Assembly (NCBI GenBank): GCA_012295275.1 | Contig: CM022670.1 | Location: 23,644,255-23,706,254, forward strand | Direction of reading: 5' to 3' | DNA from: Chrysomallon squamiferum | Taxonomy: Eukaryota > Mollusca > Gastropoda > Neomphalida > Peltospiridae | Length of the DNA stretch: 62,000 bases | Notes under the pieces: model-generated | What the model was told of the DNA's origin: nothing | Seen by the model: the letters and a program-made list of their open reading frames with translations, nothing else | The model's database searches: none | Shown here: piece by piece, positions 1 to 13,100 of the stretch | Layout: each line of letters opens with the position of its first letter | How positions within the stretch are numbered: the stretch's first letter is position 1 | Position numbers and translations under genes: made by a program

Positions 1-328
1 TCTGTGTGTGTTTAAGGGAGGAATGTATCGGTAAAGTTTCATTTATAGAAAAATGTTCCACATCAAAATGTGTCTTACAAAATAAATTGAAATACTTACC
101 AACAGAAGAAAATTGAAAATTATTAGCATGTACTTGGTACAGCTGGACTCTCGTTTATTGAAACCCATTCTTTTTACAAATAACTATATATCCTGAAAAC
201 AAACAAAAACAAATAGTTAAATATATATATGACACGTATGCACACGAGATGTATATTTTCATCACATAATGGTGCAAGCTAAATAGAAACATATGCATGT
301 ATGTATGCTTGAATGTACGAAGATACAT

Positions 329-354
329 AGGTAGATAGATAGGTAGATAGATAG
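329..354. repeat. GATA/GGTA tetranucleotide microsatellite
   Basis: Short imperfect tandem array of GATA with GGTA interruptions. Confidence 0.8.
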
Positions 355-1316
355 TTTGGAAGTATGCGTGTGTGTGTGTTTTGAGGGGAAAGACATTAGA
401 TTTGTATATATTTATGTATCTGTTGTATGTATTTCTAACACAAACATTTATAGACTTTTGTTATGAAAATGTATGAACTCATGCTTGTGTGAATTTGTGA
501 CTATATGGACAGATAAAAATAGTTCAGTATTTTAACTGTTTCGTTTATATTTTCATAATAAAAGGTCTATATCCGGGATTCGCAAACATTCTGATCTTAT
601 CGCTTTAACTTCACTGTCCACTAGGGCTGAACAAATCTCATTGTGAATACGTAAAATCTGAAAGCGCAACATACACGACATTTCATAATTTTCCAACAAT
701 GAACCTCTGTGACAGTCATAGGAAATTCACGGTGTGCGAGTGTTTATAATGACTTGCAGTCTCGTCATATTTCAAATGAGACGTTAAATATGATGTGGCG
801 ACATGCTTACCACGCCCGCATATATAATATCGTTACTCACTGGGTAAATCCGTTTCGACCGATTATATAAATTAAACTGGCGCAAATTTGACTCACTTCT
901 TGATTTATTTATATTACAACTAAATATTTCTTGTTTGCCTTACCTTGTTAAGATGGAACCGAAATGATATATATAGCAATATCAATAAATGATCATCATC
1001 GTCGTCGTCATCATCATTTTTTTACACACACACACACACGGACATTCACTAGGTGCTAATACGATAAAATCTAAATTTTATTTTTAATATTTAAATGTTC
1101 ATTTTAACAGCGAATAGAAAATAATATTTATTTATTTTATCAAGGAAATACATTTATTTACATTTATAAAATAGAATAATTCGATATCATGGCCAGTTAA
1201 CGAGATGCTCTATTTAAAGGCCGCTAAATCTTTTAAAACTAAAATAATTAAGTTACCTAGAGTACTCTCCCTTCATCACATTAATTTTTAATCAAAATTA
1301 AATACGAGTTTAACAC

Positions 1317-1357
1317 CATCATCATCATTATTATTATTATTATTATTATCATCATTA
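1317..1357. repeat. ATC/ATT trinucleotide microsatellite
   Basis: Tandem ATC units flank a central ATT run of about eight units. Confidence 0.85.
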
Positions 1358-1490
1358 TACACAAAAATTATATGGTTGAAGAAATGAAATAATAATAATT
1401 TTTGTTTTCAGTGAATCTTTAGTTGAAAAATAAACGTTTTATAAAATATGTATTTGTCGTTTGTGGTTGTTGTTCTTTTTGTTGTTATTT

Positions 1491-1492
<2 letters not shown>

Positions 1493-1541
<49 letters not shown>
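1493..1541. repeat. Poly(T) tract
   Basis: Uninterrupted run of 49 T followed by TTTG units and a second T run. It may be the reverse-oriented tail of a retroposed element, but I see no body or target duplication to support that. Length is likely unreliable in an assembly. Confidence 0.85.
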
Positions 1542-1542
<1 letters not shown>

Positions 1543-1893
1543 TTTGTTTGTTTTGTGTGTTTTTTTTTTTTTTTTAATTTAATTTATTTATTTGTTTTAG
1601 TACAAAGTCTTCAGCATTATATTTTCAGTTATAGAGAAAAATTAATTTAATTTATTATGATGAAATAATTATAAAGGCAATAATTTTATTTAAAGCAATA
1701 TTAAATATTATATGTCAGTATGCATTAAAAAAAAATATATATAATTATATGCGTTTAATCAAAAATAAAAATTCAGGCAATAACAGAACAAGTCATTTAT
1801 CTGTTATGAAGTACATTTCCACTCGAATGCCACATTATGAGTATTCAATGTGTTTTTCAGTTTGATCATAAAGCGTGAAGTGTGTAAAGTTAA

Positions 1894-1898
<5 letters not shown>

Positions 1899-1945
<47 letters not shown>
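1899..1945. repeat. (TG)n microsatellite
   Basis: Perfect TG dinucleotide array of about 23 units. Confidence 0.95.
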
Positions 1946-1946
<1 letters not shown>

Positions 1947-2619
1947 ATTTTTTTGTTGTTGTTTTTTTCTATTTTACTTTCATATTTCTAATTGATTTTT
2001 CTGTTGTTTTTTAAACTATATTGAATTTTCCTCCTTTGATATTATTTTATTTTACATTTAAACCCTTCCTTACAAATAACTCATAAATTTCCCTCGCCCA
2101 GTCATTTGATCTAAATTCCAACGTGACAAAAACATATTGTTGTGACATATTTTAACTCTGACTCGGATAAAAATCGATAAACAACCCTTCATTACTTAGG
2201 AGCAATTTCAAATCCTTGAAATATCCTGAAATGTTATTTTATTCTCATAATTTATGGTTAAGAAAAAACGTACTCAGTCTAGACTATCCTACCCGGATTG
2301 TAACAGGCGAGGCCACACAATATAAATAGAGTTAACAAAGCACAAAATATGATTCATTTCAAATAACACAACGGCATAAAACCCTACAATGAAGTCAAAA
2401 CAAAAGTAGGTGCTACTCTTGCGTAATGATCTAAGCGTCATGAAAGTGTCGTGTGTAATTTACTACTTAAAGAGCGATCTACTGCAAAAATAATATCCAG
2501 GAAATTTCTATAAGATAAGAAGAGAGTGATGAGAAAGGATAATTATATTCCTTTAACAGGAAATGTCATTTTATATCAGACAGGTAAAGATTTGACCAAG
2601 CTTGGATCAGAAATGGATT

Positions 2620-2860
2620 AAATACGCAAACCCTTAAAACGTTGGCTAAAGTGTGACCAGCACTTAGACGAACGCAGTTGCATTTTTACGAAAAAAAAAA
2701 ATGGCCTTGTTGATGATGAAGAAAATGTTGCACTACGACATCGTTGTGGTGGAGGATTGAAGGAAACTCGAAGAAAATGGAAAAACGGCGAAATCGTACC
2801 AACATTACGTTGCAAAAACTAGCTGCTGCCAAACTTACCGTTCTGTCGCCCCTGTTCCTA
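2620..2860 (+). other. Unidentified coding-like fragment
   Basis: Between 2640 and 2830 the plus strand gives two adjoining open pieces that read like protein and not like simple repeat: WLKCDQHLDERSCIF, then after an A-run (about 2691-2701) GLVDDEENVALRHRCGGGLK and ETRRKWKNGEIVPTLRCKN. The A-run separates the two frames. CpG content is higher than in the flanks. I do not recognise the family. It could be an exon of an unmodelled gene, a decayed retrocopy or an old transposon piece. No start codon or clear splice sites can be assigned. Confidence 0.25.
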
Positions 2861-2927
2861 TAAATTATAAATATGTAATAAAAAGTAAATTTGTTTCATT
2901 TATACCGTGAAAAATAATAATAACTCC

Positions 2928-2933
<6 letters not shown>

Positions 2934-2963
<30 letters not shown>
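2934..2963 (+). repeat. Poly(A) tract
   Basis: Run of about 29 A, roughly 100 nt downstream of the coding-like fragment at 2620-2860. This would fit the tail of a retrocopy on the plus strand, but no flanking target duplication was seen. Confidence 0.8.
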
Positions 2964-2965
<2 letters not shown>

Positions 2966-3678
2966 AAAATAAGCGCGTAGATCACAGATCAAAGTAGAAT
3001 TTCCTTGGTGTACATCACAAGCCAAAGTGTTTATTGTCTTTCGACAGTTTAGCACAAGCTGCCCCGATTATTTTCTATAATTATATTACATAATTTCACT
3101 TCAGTAATAACAATGAATAATATCGTAATAGTTAGTATAGCCTGCAACAGATTTCACCCACAACTCAAATGAATTATTACTTGGTAACAAAGCTTCATAT
3201 AAAGTTGGAGGACACTTAAAGACGAATAAACATTATAGCTTTATTTAATTTTGTTCGCGTTTCCTGTATGTCTGCATTTATTTTATTTTTTTATTTATGT
3301 GGATTTTCTTCCTCATCTTCCGTTGTTGTTTGTTTGTTTTGGGTTTTTTGGTTTGTTTTTTTGTTTGTGTGTGTGTTAAATAGTAAAATATTTCCGCCAA
3401 TGATTTTTTTAAAAACTGTATGAAACTACTAAAGAAAATCCAAGTCGAATGCAAAATACTTTTCTTATAGTCAAACTGATAAAACATTTAACGCAATATT
3501 TGTCTTTATACGCATGACTAACCACGACCTTAATATTGTTTCGCAAGCGATGAATGTATTGTTACGTGTGTTTTAGACCAATTCAAAAACAGACATCATG
3601 CTCATATCGTCCTTATTTTAAAACAAATGTGAAAAATGTAAAAACACAAAATTTAAAAGTAAATTAGAAAAAACATAC

Positions 3679-3870
3679 CTTAAGCTTCCCAGGTGCGATT
3701 TTGTTTACACCTTTAGTTCCTGGATTGGCGTCGTAAGGCAAGCATGAGTTTTTGTAAGTAGCAGCCAATCACGGACAAAGAAAAACCGGTATTCTTTTCA
3801 CGCTTCAGTTGTTTACACGATGACATTTTACCAACTTGTTCACGAATTGAGATTCATGTCACACCCAGTC
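3679..3870 (-). promoter_or_regulatory. Possible minus-strand promoter / first exon
   Basis: This block has more CpG than its surroundings and holds a CCAAT motif (plus strand, near 3764) and its inverse ATTGGC (near 3724). On the minus strand it ends in a strong donor, AAG|GTATGT, at 3679/3678. A short open frame (MSSCKQLKREKN...) starts near 3829 but stops before the donor. It could be a 5' untranslated exon of a gene running off the left edge. No downstream exon was found, so this is a weak call. Confidence 0.25.
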
Positions 3871-6320
3871 TTAGACCGAGGTGAATGATAAATGTAACAA
3901 CACGTATTCACCACTGATTTGTTATTACATAACCCTATAAACCCTGACTTTAAACGCTAGCATTGTATCAAAAATATTTACTTAGGCTGACAACTAGTTA
4001 ATAATATTTTTAATGATTAAAATAAATATAGAGACATACATGTCTTTATGTAATTTGCAGGTCAGGTTGATTGCATGTGTGAACAAGTGAAGTAAGTGTT
4101 CACTGGCTACACTGGTTATTTTAACTTGCCTATCCATCGTGAAATTCACACATTATCAGCAAGAAACGGGAATCCATTTTGTAATACAGCTGTTAATATT
4201 ATTATCATAAACTTTTCTTTTTTCTTTTTTTTTAAAAGTTATTAAGCTTTGTGTTTGATTATTACTTAGTTCATTGTTATTTACATAACTACTGTATATA
4301 ATAAATCAGAAGGTTTCTTGCTTAATCTATACAATAATAAATAAATAAAGCTACAAATTTGTTTTATTTCAATTTCTAAAAATATTTAGGTTGCTTATTT
4401 TCAGCATGCATCTTCAGTTTTGTTTAAACACAAAAATACACTGCCTTTTCTGATGGATTTATGTTTACTATTTTATGTTTATTGTTTTATTTTAATTTTT
4501 ATAATTTTTTATTTTTTTATTTTTTTTAAGTGTTTTTTTTTGTTTTTGTTTGTTTTTGTTTTTGGTTGTTTTTTGACAATACAATCTAATAAATAATGAA
4601 CCAATAACTGATTACAAAATATCAAATGATTTCAACTTTTTTATTTGCTCAAAATGGAAAAAAACATTTTAACAACAGTGAGAAATATACATTAGCATAT
4701 TTATAGCTAAACAATAGTTTTGTATGTTCACGACAGTTCAAAATGTCTAACATATTTTGTATTGCAAGACAAAATATTTATGAATGAATAATAATAACTG
4801 AGTGTTTTTTAAAGGAAACAAACATCCTATTTACTACTGAGTAACCATTTTTAAACAGAGTAATAACTGCAAATATAATAAACATTAAAATATTTGTAAT
4901 AAAATAGAGATTTTTTTTTTGAAAATATAAATTTCCGTAAGTGAAAACTGGAATTCTGAAACTGTTGATTATTAGCTTCATATATTTTGGTTGGTTCACC
5001 TGTAAGTAAATTCAAATTATCCAACAAAATAACTTTTCCAATCAATAACAAAATTTATTAATAGCTATGCTGTTAATAAAGAGCATACACAGTTACTTCA
5101 AAAGTTTAACAAGTTTGTTTCAAATTCTATTTCTTGCATTTGAATTCATCTTCTTTCCTTTTTTTTTTTTTTTTTTTTTTTTTTAATAATTATTATATTT
5201 TACTGTTTACTTTTATTTATTTTTTCCCATCATTTTTACTTATAACATCTAATTCAAAACTGTATTTAGTATTATTTAATGTTAAGATGGAAATTTAAAA
5301 CAAATAATTAAAAAAGAAACAAAGAAAGAGTTAACAATAAAAAAAAAGATATTTATCTCAGAAAGACATGGATTTTATGACACCATTTTCTAGCTATATG
5401 AATTAATAACCAGTAACCTAGATTAATATGTTGCAATTCAATTTGCTTTCAGTATTTCTGGAATATACAACCATCTGTCAGAAATATATTTAATACCAAA
5501 ATAGAGTATATTCAACTGTTTTATTTAAAAAGCTAAAATATTTTCATTTTTTTTAATTTGAAGGGGGACAATGGTTTTAAGAATACACTCCTATTTTAAA
5601 TTCAGATTATCTTTTGACACATTTACAAAGTAATAGGATTTTTAAAATAAGAGAAACAAATCAATTTAGATCCACAAGAAATCTACAGAGATAAAACTGT
5701 TTAGAAAGCAAACTAAAAATATGAATTTGATTATAATAATTACATTAAAAATAATAATAAAATAAGAAGGCAGAAGCAGAAATTAAAATAAATGGCTGAT
5801 GAAAAAATAAATCAGCTGTCAGAAGAGAAAAAGGAGAGAAAGTGAAAAAATTTAGCTCTATATAACATAAGATGACTACTCTGTCAAAACAATGTTTAAA
5901 AAATAGAAAGAGAGAGAAACATTATCAGTGTAAAACAAAAAGAACCATTATTGCACAAATACACATTTTTTTTCAACAGTTCGAAATAAAAATACTTGAG
6001 TAACGCAATAATTTGAAAATACAGGCAGTATCAGCTGTTTGTTGTTATATAATTTTAAAAAATCCCTCTGAGTTGAAAATATGCTAATGCAGCAAAATAA
6101 TGCCCATGAAACCGTATATCAAATATAAATCTTTAAACTCGGAGACAACATGTTTGCAGATCTAATCACAGCCCAAACACCAACAAAAATATTAATGTAC
6201 ATTTATTTCAATAGTGAACAATATATTCAAAGAATAATAATTTGTGAAAATATAGAATCAAAATGTCAGCAGAAACTTTTATTAAAGAAAAAAGATAATA
6301 AAATAATCAAGTATATAATA

Positions 6321-6771
6321 CAGACTGACCATCACTGATCCAGCAATCACTAATCAGATTCCATCAGGAACATATTTTGGCTAATGTCATTTCACATTTC
6401 CTGGACAAACTTTTTGTTTAACAGTGCTTCTTCCTAAATGAAAACTACACCTATGACTTGCAAACATAAGCAAGCCTTTCCAGTTTTTATTTCTCCATTT
6501 ATTTTTATTATCTGCTAAAATTTTTTTTATCCTAACAATGGTTTCAATGAATAAAGTGTAAAGTGCAAACACCTGTACACTGTCCATGCAAGATAAGCTT
6601 GAACTTGTAAAAATGAATAACAAAAAAACTTTGTTTTTTATTTAAAAAGCAGGATGAGGTAGTGTATTGCTGAATTAAGTGTTTTCAAACCAAACCACTC
6701 GGATATCCAGCAAAATCACTAATCAGGCTCCCTGTGTGCACTGTGATGCTATATTAGTGATGGTCAACCTG
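6321..6771. mobile_element. pogo/Tigger-like non-autonomous DNA element (MITE)
   Basis: The two ends are inverted copies. The left end begins CAGACTGACCATCACT and the right end, read on the minus strand, begins CAGGTTGACCATCACT. Each is flanked directly by TA (6319-6320 and 6772-6773), the target duplication of the Tc1/mariner-pogo superfamily. CACTAATCAG-type subterminal repeats occur inside both ends, on opposite strands. The CAG...CTG termini and the TGACC(A/C)TC core fit Tigger/pogo elements as I remember them. At about 451 bp it has no room for a transposase and I saw no convincing transposase remnant. It lies about 380 bp downstream of the Tudor stop codon. Confidence 0.7.
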
Positions 6772-6953
6772 TACAGGGGAATATATGCACTTTTAAAATA
6801 TATGGTGAATTGGTGAGTGGTGCAGTGAGAGTGTTTGTGCTCAAGTTTTCATTAAAGAAAACAAATTAATGCAAGAATCAAGTATATAAAACAGGGTAAT
6901 GTACAGACTAATATTAGATCAATCAATCGCCCTTAATATAAATTATTTAAAAT

Positions 6954-6959
6954 TTTATT
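6954..6959 (-). promoter_or_regulatory. Candidate poly(A) signal of the Tudor gene
   Basis: AATAAA on the minus strand about 190 nt downstream of the stop codon at 7151. It is the first canonical hexamer in a plausible position; I cannot see the cleavage site directly. Confidence 0.45.
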
Positions 6960-7150
6960 GACAAACTAGACAAATCATTTAAACAACTGAAATCGAAGAC
7001 ACAATAAATCTTGCAAATAAAGGAAATGTTTTGTAAGTATATGAAACAATAATTAAAAAAAAAAAAAAAAAGATTTTTTTCATTTTTATTTTGGTCAAGA
7101 ACATCATGTCACTTAAAACCGTTGTTTTTAAATGAAATTTTACTTTACAG

Positions 7151-10100
7151 TTAGACATCATCTTTTGTCTCATCTACATTTGATCTGTTATTTGTCTTTG
7201 TGACCAAGTCACCAACAGACATGACAAGCTCCGAAACAATCTGAGCACAGGTATTCTCAGAATTAAAAAACTTTACATCAGGTCCACCAGCTGTTGCACC
7301 CTGTGGTTTCATGTCATGCTTCTGCCCACTAGTTGTACCATCAGGTGTAGTACCATCACTGCTTTCAGTCCTGCCTGTAGATTCAGGAGACTTTTCACAA
7401 CACTGTAATATTAAAACAACAAAAAAAAATCTTTACAAAAGTGAAAAAGACGTTAGCTGTTATTAACATAGTTAAAATATTTTACCTCTTTTTAATGCTA
7501 TTACTAACAAATCAAAAGTATTAGAAAACCTTGGTAGTGTGATTTTAAAAAGCAGAACTAAATTTGTCAAAGGAATAGTGTACTAATTTAGTAAACTGAT
7601 TATGTGGTAAATCCAGATATTCTATTGTGTAATAACTCCATTGTAAAAATAATTAATTTTGATGTTTATCAGCTGGAAATTAAACATAATGGAATCATAT
7701 TTATAATAAAAATAATAACAGTAAAAAAAAAAAGCAACCTTGTATACATCAATCTTTTATTTTACTGATATATTAATTTATATTGATTCTTAAAGCTAAA
7801 TTCATATTAAACCAACTAACCTCCTTTTCAGTTTCTGTACGAAACTGTTCAGTATTCTGTTCATCTTTAGTTTCCAGTTCAACAATTTCTTCAGTGTTTT
7901 TACTTTGAGGAATTTCCTCTTCACTTTTCTGATCAACTGTTTCTAATCTATTTTGCTGAACATCAGTTCCTACATCTCCATCCATTTCACTGTTTCCTGT
8001 GTTTCCACAGCTTTCATCTCCTGATTCTGTTAAGGCTCTATCTTGCTCTTTCTCAGTTTTCTTTTTATTGTGTATTTTATCAGCTTTTGCCAATAAATCA
8101 TTATTTTCATCAGCAGCAGTCTCCTTTTTATCTTGTGCAAGTTCTTCAAGCTTACTTTCTTCTTGCAGTTTATTTTCTTCACTTTCTTCCTCAAGCTGTC
8201 TGTTTTCTTCACTTTCTTCCTGAAGCTGTTTGTTTTCTTCACTTTCATCCTGAAGCTGTTTGTTTTCTTCACTTTCATCCTGAAGCTGTTTGTTTTCTTC
8301 ACTTTCTTCCTGAAGCTGTTTGTTTTCTTCACTTTCATCCTGAAGCTGTTTGTTTTCTTCACTTTCTTCCTGAAGCTGTTTGTTTTCTTCACTTTCTTCC
8401 TGAAGCTGTTTGTTTTCTTCACTTTTATTCTGAAGCTGTTTGTTTTCTTCCCAAGCATACTTACCTTTATCCTCCTGTTCATTCTGAATACTAACATTAT
8501 TCGTATTTTCCATTTTTGGGGTGCTGGGCAAGGGTGTTAGAAAATCTGGAAACTTCAAAATTGATGTGTTACCTCCTACAATTGAATTACAAAAATTAAA
8601 CACAATGACATTAGCACAAAACACTTAAATTTACAATCATAATATTTCTACAAGAGCAAGGAAGAATCAGATTTGTACTAATTTTAAGAATTGAAATTGA
8701 ATTTCTTTATCTCTTCTGTTATTTATAACAGTTATCAACTTTATAAAGTGCTTGTCATTGACTTTGTTCATGAAGACATTTGTTTTACCCAAGTTAAGTG
8801 TGTCATTCTCTGAATCATTCAAAAGAATAGATGAGAAGGAGTGACCAGTTGTGTTAAATGAATGGCAGATCTCATCTGTAGTTGCATTCTCATCTGAAAA
8901 CAACAGGAAAACAACACAATTAATTTTAAGTATTAGGTGATAACGAATTTTACAACTTGGAACATCTATGTTGTTAACTTCATTAACCACAATGAGCTAA
9001 ATGGGACTTCTGTGTTGCATTCTCAGATATCTCCTACAGACCAAGTCCTACACAGTGCTGAATCAAGTAACTGGACCATTTTCCAAGACTGTTTTACCAT
9101 TTATTTGTTTTTCATTCTGTGGGAAGATGCCTATAAAATCCCTCCTCTTAGGGTTTTAGTTATAAAATTATTCAGTAAATTTAATAATGTAAGTGACTGG
9201 ATGAGTTTTGAAACACTGCAGTAACAATCTTTTAAAATTAAGTTTCACCTTTAGCATAAATGTAATTTTAAATATATTTATAATTTGAGAAAGCTTACAA
9301 TTCAAAACAACCAATAAATACGTTGACTACCAAATGTTTAGTCAGGATATGTATTATATCTCAGTTTCTAAATGTTTATTTATTATCTGGTACTGTATTA
9401 CAAACCTGTTTCATCCACATCACCACCATAACTGTTATTTCTGTTGTATGAAACCTCATGAAAGGATTGTTCTAAAAGAGACCAAATCAAAATTTCCACA
9501 AAACACTTTTTTTTTTAATAAACATTCTATGCTAACTCTTTAATAAATATATATTATTGTAACAATTTTATTCTTCTCATATCTATCAAGATAAATTAAA
9601 TCCTGAATCATGCAAAATATGTGTATATTTCTATCAAATATTTTTGTTCAACTGGAATAAATTACAACTAGTATTATACCTATTATAATAATAAATTGTA
9701 ACCAGCATGACAATGATAAAGAATAAATCATTAAAAGTAACTAACATGACAGCTGAAGAATAAAATGCAACCAGTATGACATAAAAAATAAAATGTAACT
9801 AGCTTGACATTGATAAAAATGTAACTAGTGGGACACAGATAAACAATAAATGTAACTAGTTTGATAGCTGAAGAATAAAGAGCAACCAGTATGACATAGA
9901 CAAAGAATAAAATGCAACTAGCATGACATCGATAAAAATAAAAAGTAACCAATGGGACATAGATAAAAATGTAACTAGTGGGATAGTTGAAGAATAAAGT
10001 GTAACTAGTGTGACATAAAGAATAAAGTGTAACTAATGTGACATAGATAAAGAATAAAATATAACAGTAGGACAGATAAAGAATGAAGTGTAATTAGTAT

Positions 10101-13100
10101 GAGTCAAAGAATACAGTGTAATTATTGTGACAGTTGAAGAAAATAATGTAACTAATGTGACAGAGTTAAAGAATAACGTTGATCTTTTATAGAAACATAC
10201 CAAACTCATCAAGTAAATCTGAATTACTCTCTGTCTTTTCCAGCTGTATTTCTATATCTATTGCTGAACCAGGCAGTGGCTGAGCAAACTCAAGATCAAT
10301 GAGTTGTCGATTGATGCTGTGACTACCAGTTTCTTGAATATCAGAAATCCTTACATTGTATGTTCGATCATCAGATATGGATGCAACAACTGCTCCAAGT
10401 TTACGATTACGAACAAAATCTTTAAAAAATTAAATAAAACAAAAATTAGAAAATTTATTAAAACGTAATTAAAATCTGATACACATGGTATAACCATGAT
10501 TTACCAGTATCACAAGCAGCAGCAAGTTTAATTAGCAACAAATCTTAATAAAAGTTAAATTTTAGATTTTTTACCATTATATTAAAAGGTAATAATATGT
10601 ATTCCAACAAAATATAGTTGAAGTTTACCTTCCAAAAATATTTTAAAATTTAGTATTTTAAAACATTTGTCATTTACTAAAATAAATATTTCATGTTATT
10701 TACACAAAGGCCAAGAGACGTAACATCTAATTATTAATACAATTTCTGAAATCATAAATACCTTGGAAGAACTGGACTGCATCTTCAGACCATCCAGTAT
10801 TTTCCACTGGAATAATGTGTGCAAGTTTACAGTAAACAACCTGAAGTGGGATCACCAACAAACTGTTTGGTATTTTATGTATGTTACTGTTGTCCACTAT
10901 CTTATTTTTTCCCCAATCAACTAACAGTACCTAAAAACAAAAACATATATAGTTATTTTTTAAAATATTTATGGAATCAAAATTAATTAAACCAAAGAGC
11001 AATTTTAAAAATAAATTTGTATTTCTTAAAAACAATTTAAAATGAAAAGAAAGTAATCATTAAGCACAAACTTAACATTTATAGTCAGACAGATAGACAG
11101 ATAGATAGACAGATAGATAGACAGATATGTAGGCAGACAGATAGTTAAATACAATTATTTCCATAACCATTATACAATTCAAATTTCTGTCACCTTTTAA
11201 TTCTAGTTTTTATCTAGAATTTATCCAGCTTACCTCTGATAAGGAATCGTGTTTTTCTGAAATTTTCTTTCCTCTGTACCATTTATTTTGGATTCTCACT
11301 AAACAAGGTTTACCCACTTCTTCCATTACTTCTAATTCTTTATCTTCACGGTCAAAACATGACAGCAAATCATCAAGTTTTGTCAGCTGACTGAACTGTT
11401 CTAGTAAGCGAACAGCAAAATGATCAGGAGTGCCTCTTTCAATGACCTCAATATTATATTCTCTTTCCAGTTGTAGTCGAAGGACTGGGTACTGATCCTC
11501 AGAAAAGTCCAATATGGTAGTAGATTCTAGCAAGGGATGGCCAAAAATAGTATCCTCATTTATCGATTCAATACCTAATGATGTGGAATCCTCAACGGAT
11601 AAACCAAATGAACTTTCGTCATCATGCTGATAGCTGTGTGTATTTGTTTTGATCAACACATCAGCCAAAGCAAGTTGCTCTTCAATCAGTTTCTGTCCAA
11701 CAGAGAGACCTGTGTAATCCATTAGTTCCACAGCAACAATACTGTCTTTTGATGCTAACACTTTTACAACATATTCTTTTGAACATGTCAACTCTTTAAA
11801 CCTTTCTATGGCAGGTACTGACCAAGAATCACCCACAGGCTTACAATTAGCCAGACAACACTGAAAAACACTAACTACAGGAGCAGCAAGTTTTGAGGTC
11901 ATTGCCCACAACTGATCAAATGAAACTGTTTCTTTTTGTCCGTGATCCACATACATAACTGAGACTTTGTTTCCATTAACACTGATAACCTGGGCTCTTC
12001 TGAAATAATCATCATCTTTCATCTGGATTATGACAGCCATTCCTGGCTTAACATCACTGTGATCTACTCTGACTAAGGCTTCTGCACATTTCTTGATATC
12101 CTCCTCATATTCATTCTGTTCCTCAGATGATGAAGACAACTGGCAGAAGAACTGACTTGGATCAGTGACTTGTTTCATCAGTACTTTGTACATACTTCCC
12201 CTCTTCAAATCACTCTGAATAAATCTAGCAAGAGAAGAAGTGAAGATCTGATTTAAATTTAGTTATATAAAAATCAATAAAATGCTATTATTTCACGACT
12301 CTTATTTGTGCTTAAACACACCTTAATAATGTTTAAAATTAGTTTTAATTAAATATCTGTATCTTATGTCAGACCTTTTTAAAAACAAAAATAATAATAA
12401 AGTTAAAAATAAAATAAAGTTCTCTGCATAATTCATTATTCCATGTGAGCTGAAACATATTTATTTTGTTTTAGAATTTCTTTTCACCTTAATTTTACTT
12501 CTCTTGTTTCACTTATATATTCTTCAGATGTATCCAGTAAATCTGACACTGATTCATCTTTGTTATCAAAAACCAGTTTAACTGGTGTGTCATTTGTGTC
12601 TGGAAACACCCGTTTGATTCTCTTGTTGATTATAGGAGTAGAAGCAACAATTCCATGTCCTTTTTCTGTCAATGTCTGGGTGATAGCAGTTCCCATATGA
12701 ATCAAATTGACAATACAGATTCCACTTTCATCAAATCCAAGAACATCCATCAACATACTTCTGCAATAAAAATATTTTTACTAATAAATTAATGGTAAAA
12801 GATTTTACTATTACTTTTATTTCAAATAAAAAGACAAGAATAACTAGTGGTGTTTGCAAGCCATTTAAGAAATCATATCCTAACGAAATATAGCAGTTCT
12901 TATGAATATATTCTTAAATGTGACTATCCATATATGTATTATTAGTTTATTCAGTGTCTTAAAACAAAAACAAAAAAAAAAAATATTAAATTTGAACTAG
13001 CTTCTGTTAATGTAATAAATGTTATGTCCTTACTTGTATGCAATCAGTTCATGAAAGAATAGTATTGTATCTTCACTCCATGTTTCATCATTTGACTTGA

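Larger units (their letters stand above)
1..6318. other. Left intergenic region, no confident gene
   Basis: I see no gene model I can defend here. The stretch is AT-rich and holds simple repeats, homopolymer runs, one coding-like fragment (about 2620-2860) and one CpG-containing block with a minus-strand splice donor (3679-3870), each listed separately. Around 580-900 CpG dinucleotides are more frequent than in the flanks, which could mark a regulatory element, but no start site can be assigned. The long runs of T and A (1493-1541, 2934-2963, about 5159-5184) create false short reading frames. Confidence 0.6.

Noticed and set aside
1423-1650. 75-codon frame of poly-phenylalanine
   Set aside because: Produced by the poly(T) run only.
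8087-8540. Long plus-strand and alternative-frame reading frames over the minisatellite
   Set aside because: They are repeats of FTFFLKLFVF-type peptide caused by the 30-bp array being open in several frames; the minus-strand acidic frame joins correctly to its neighbouring exons.
9731-9952. Minus-strand 73-codon frame in the intronic minisatellite
   Set aside because: Its repeated KLVTFY-like peptide simply mirrors the tandem repeat; no splice or start context.
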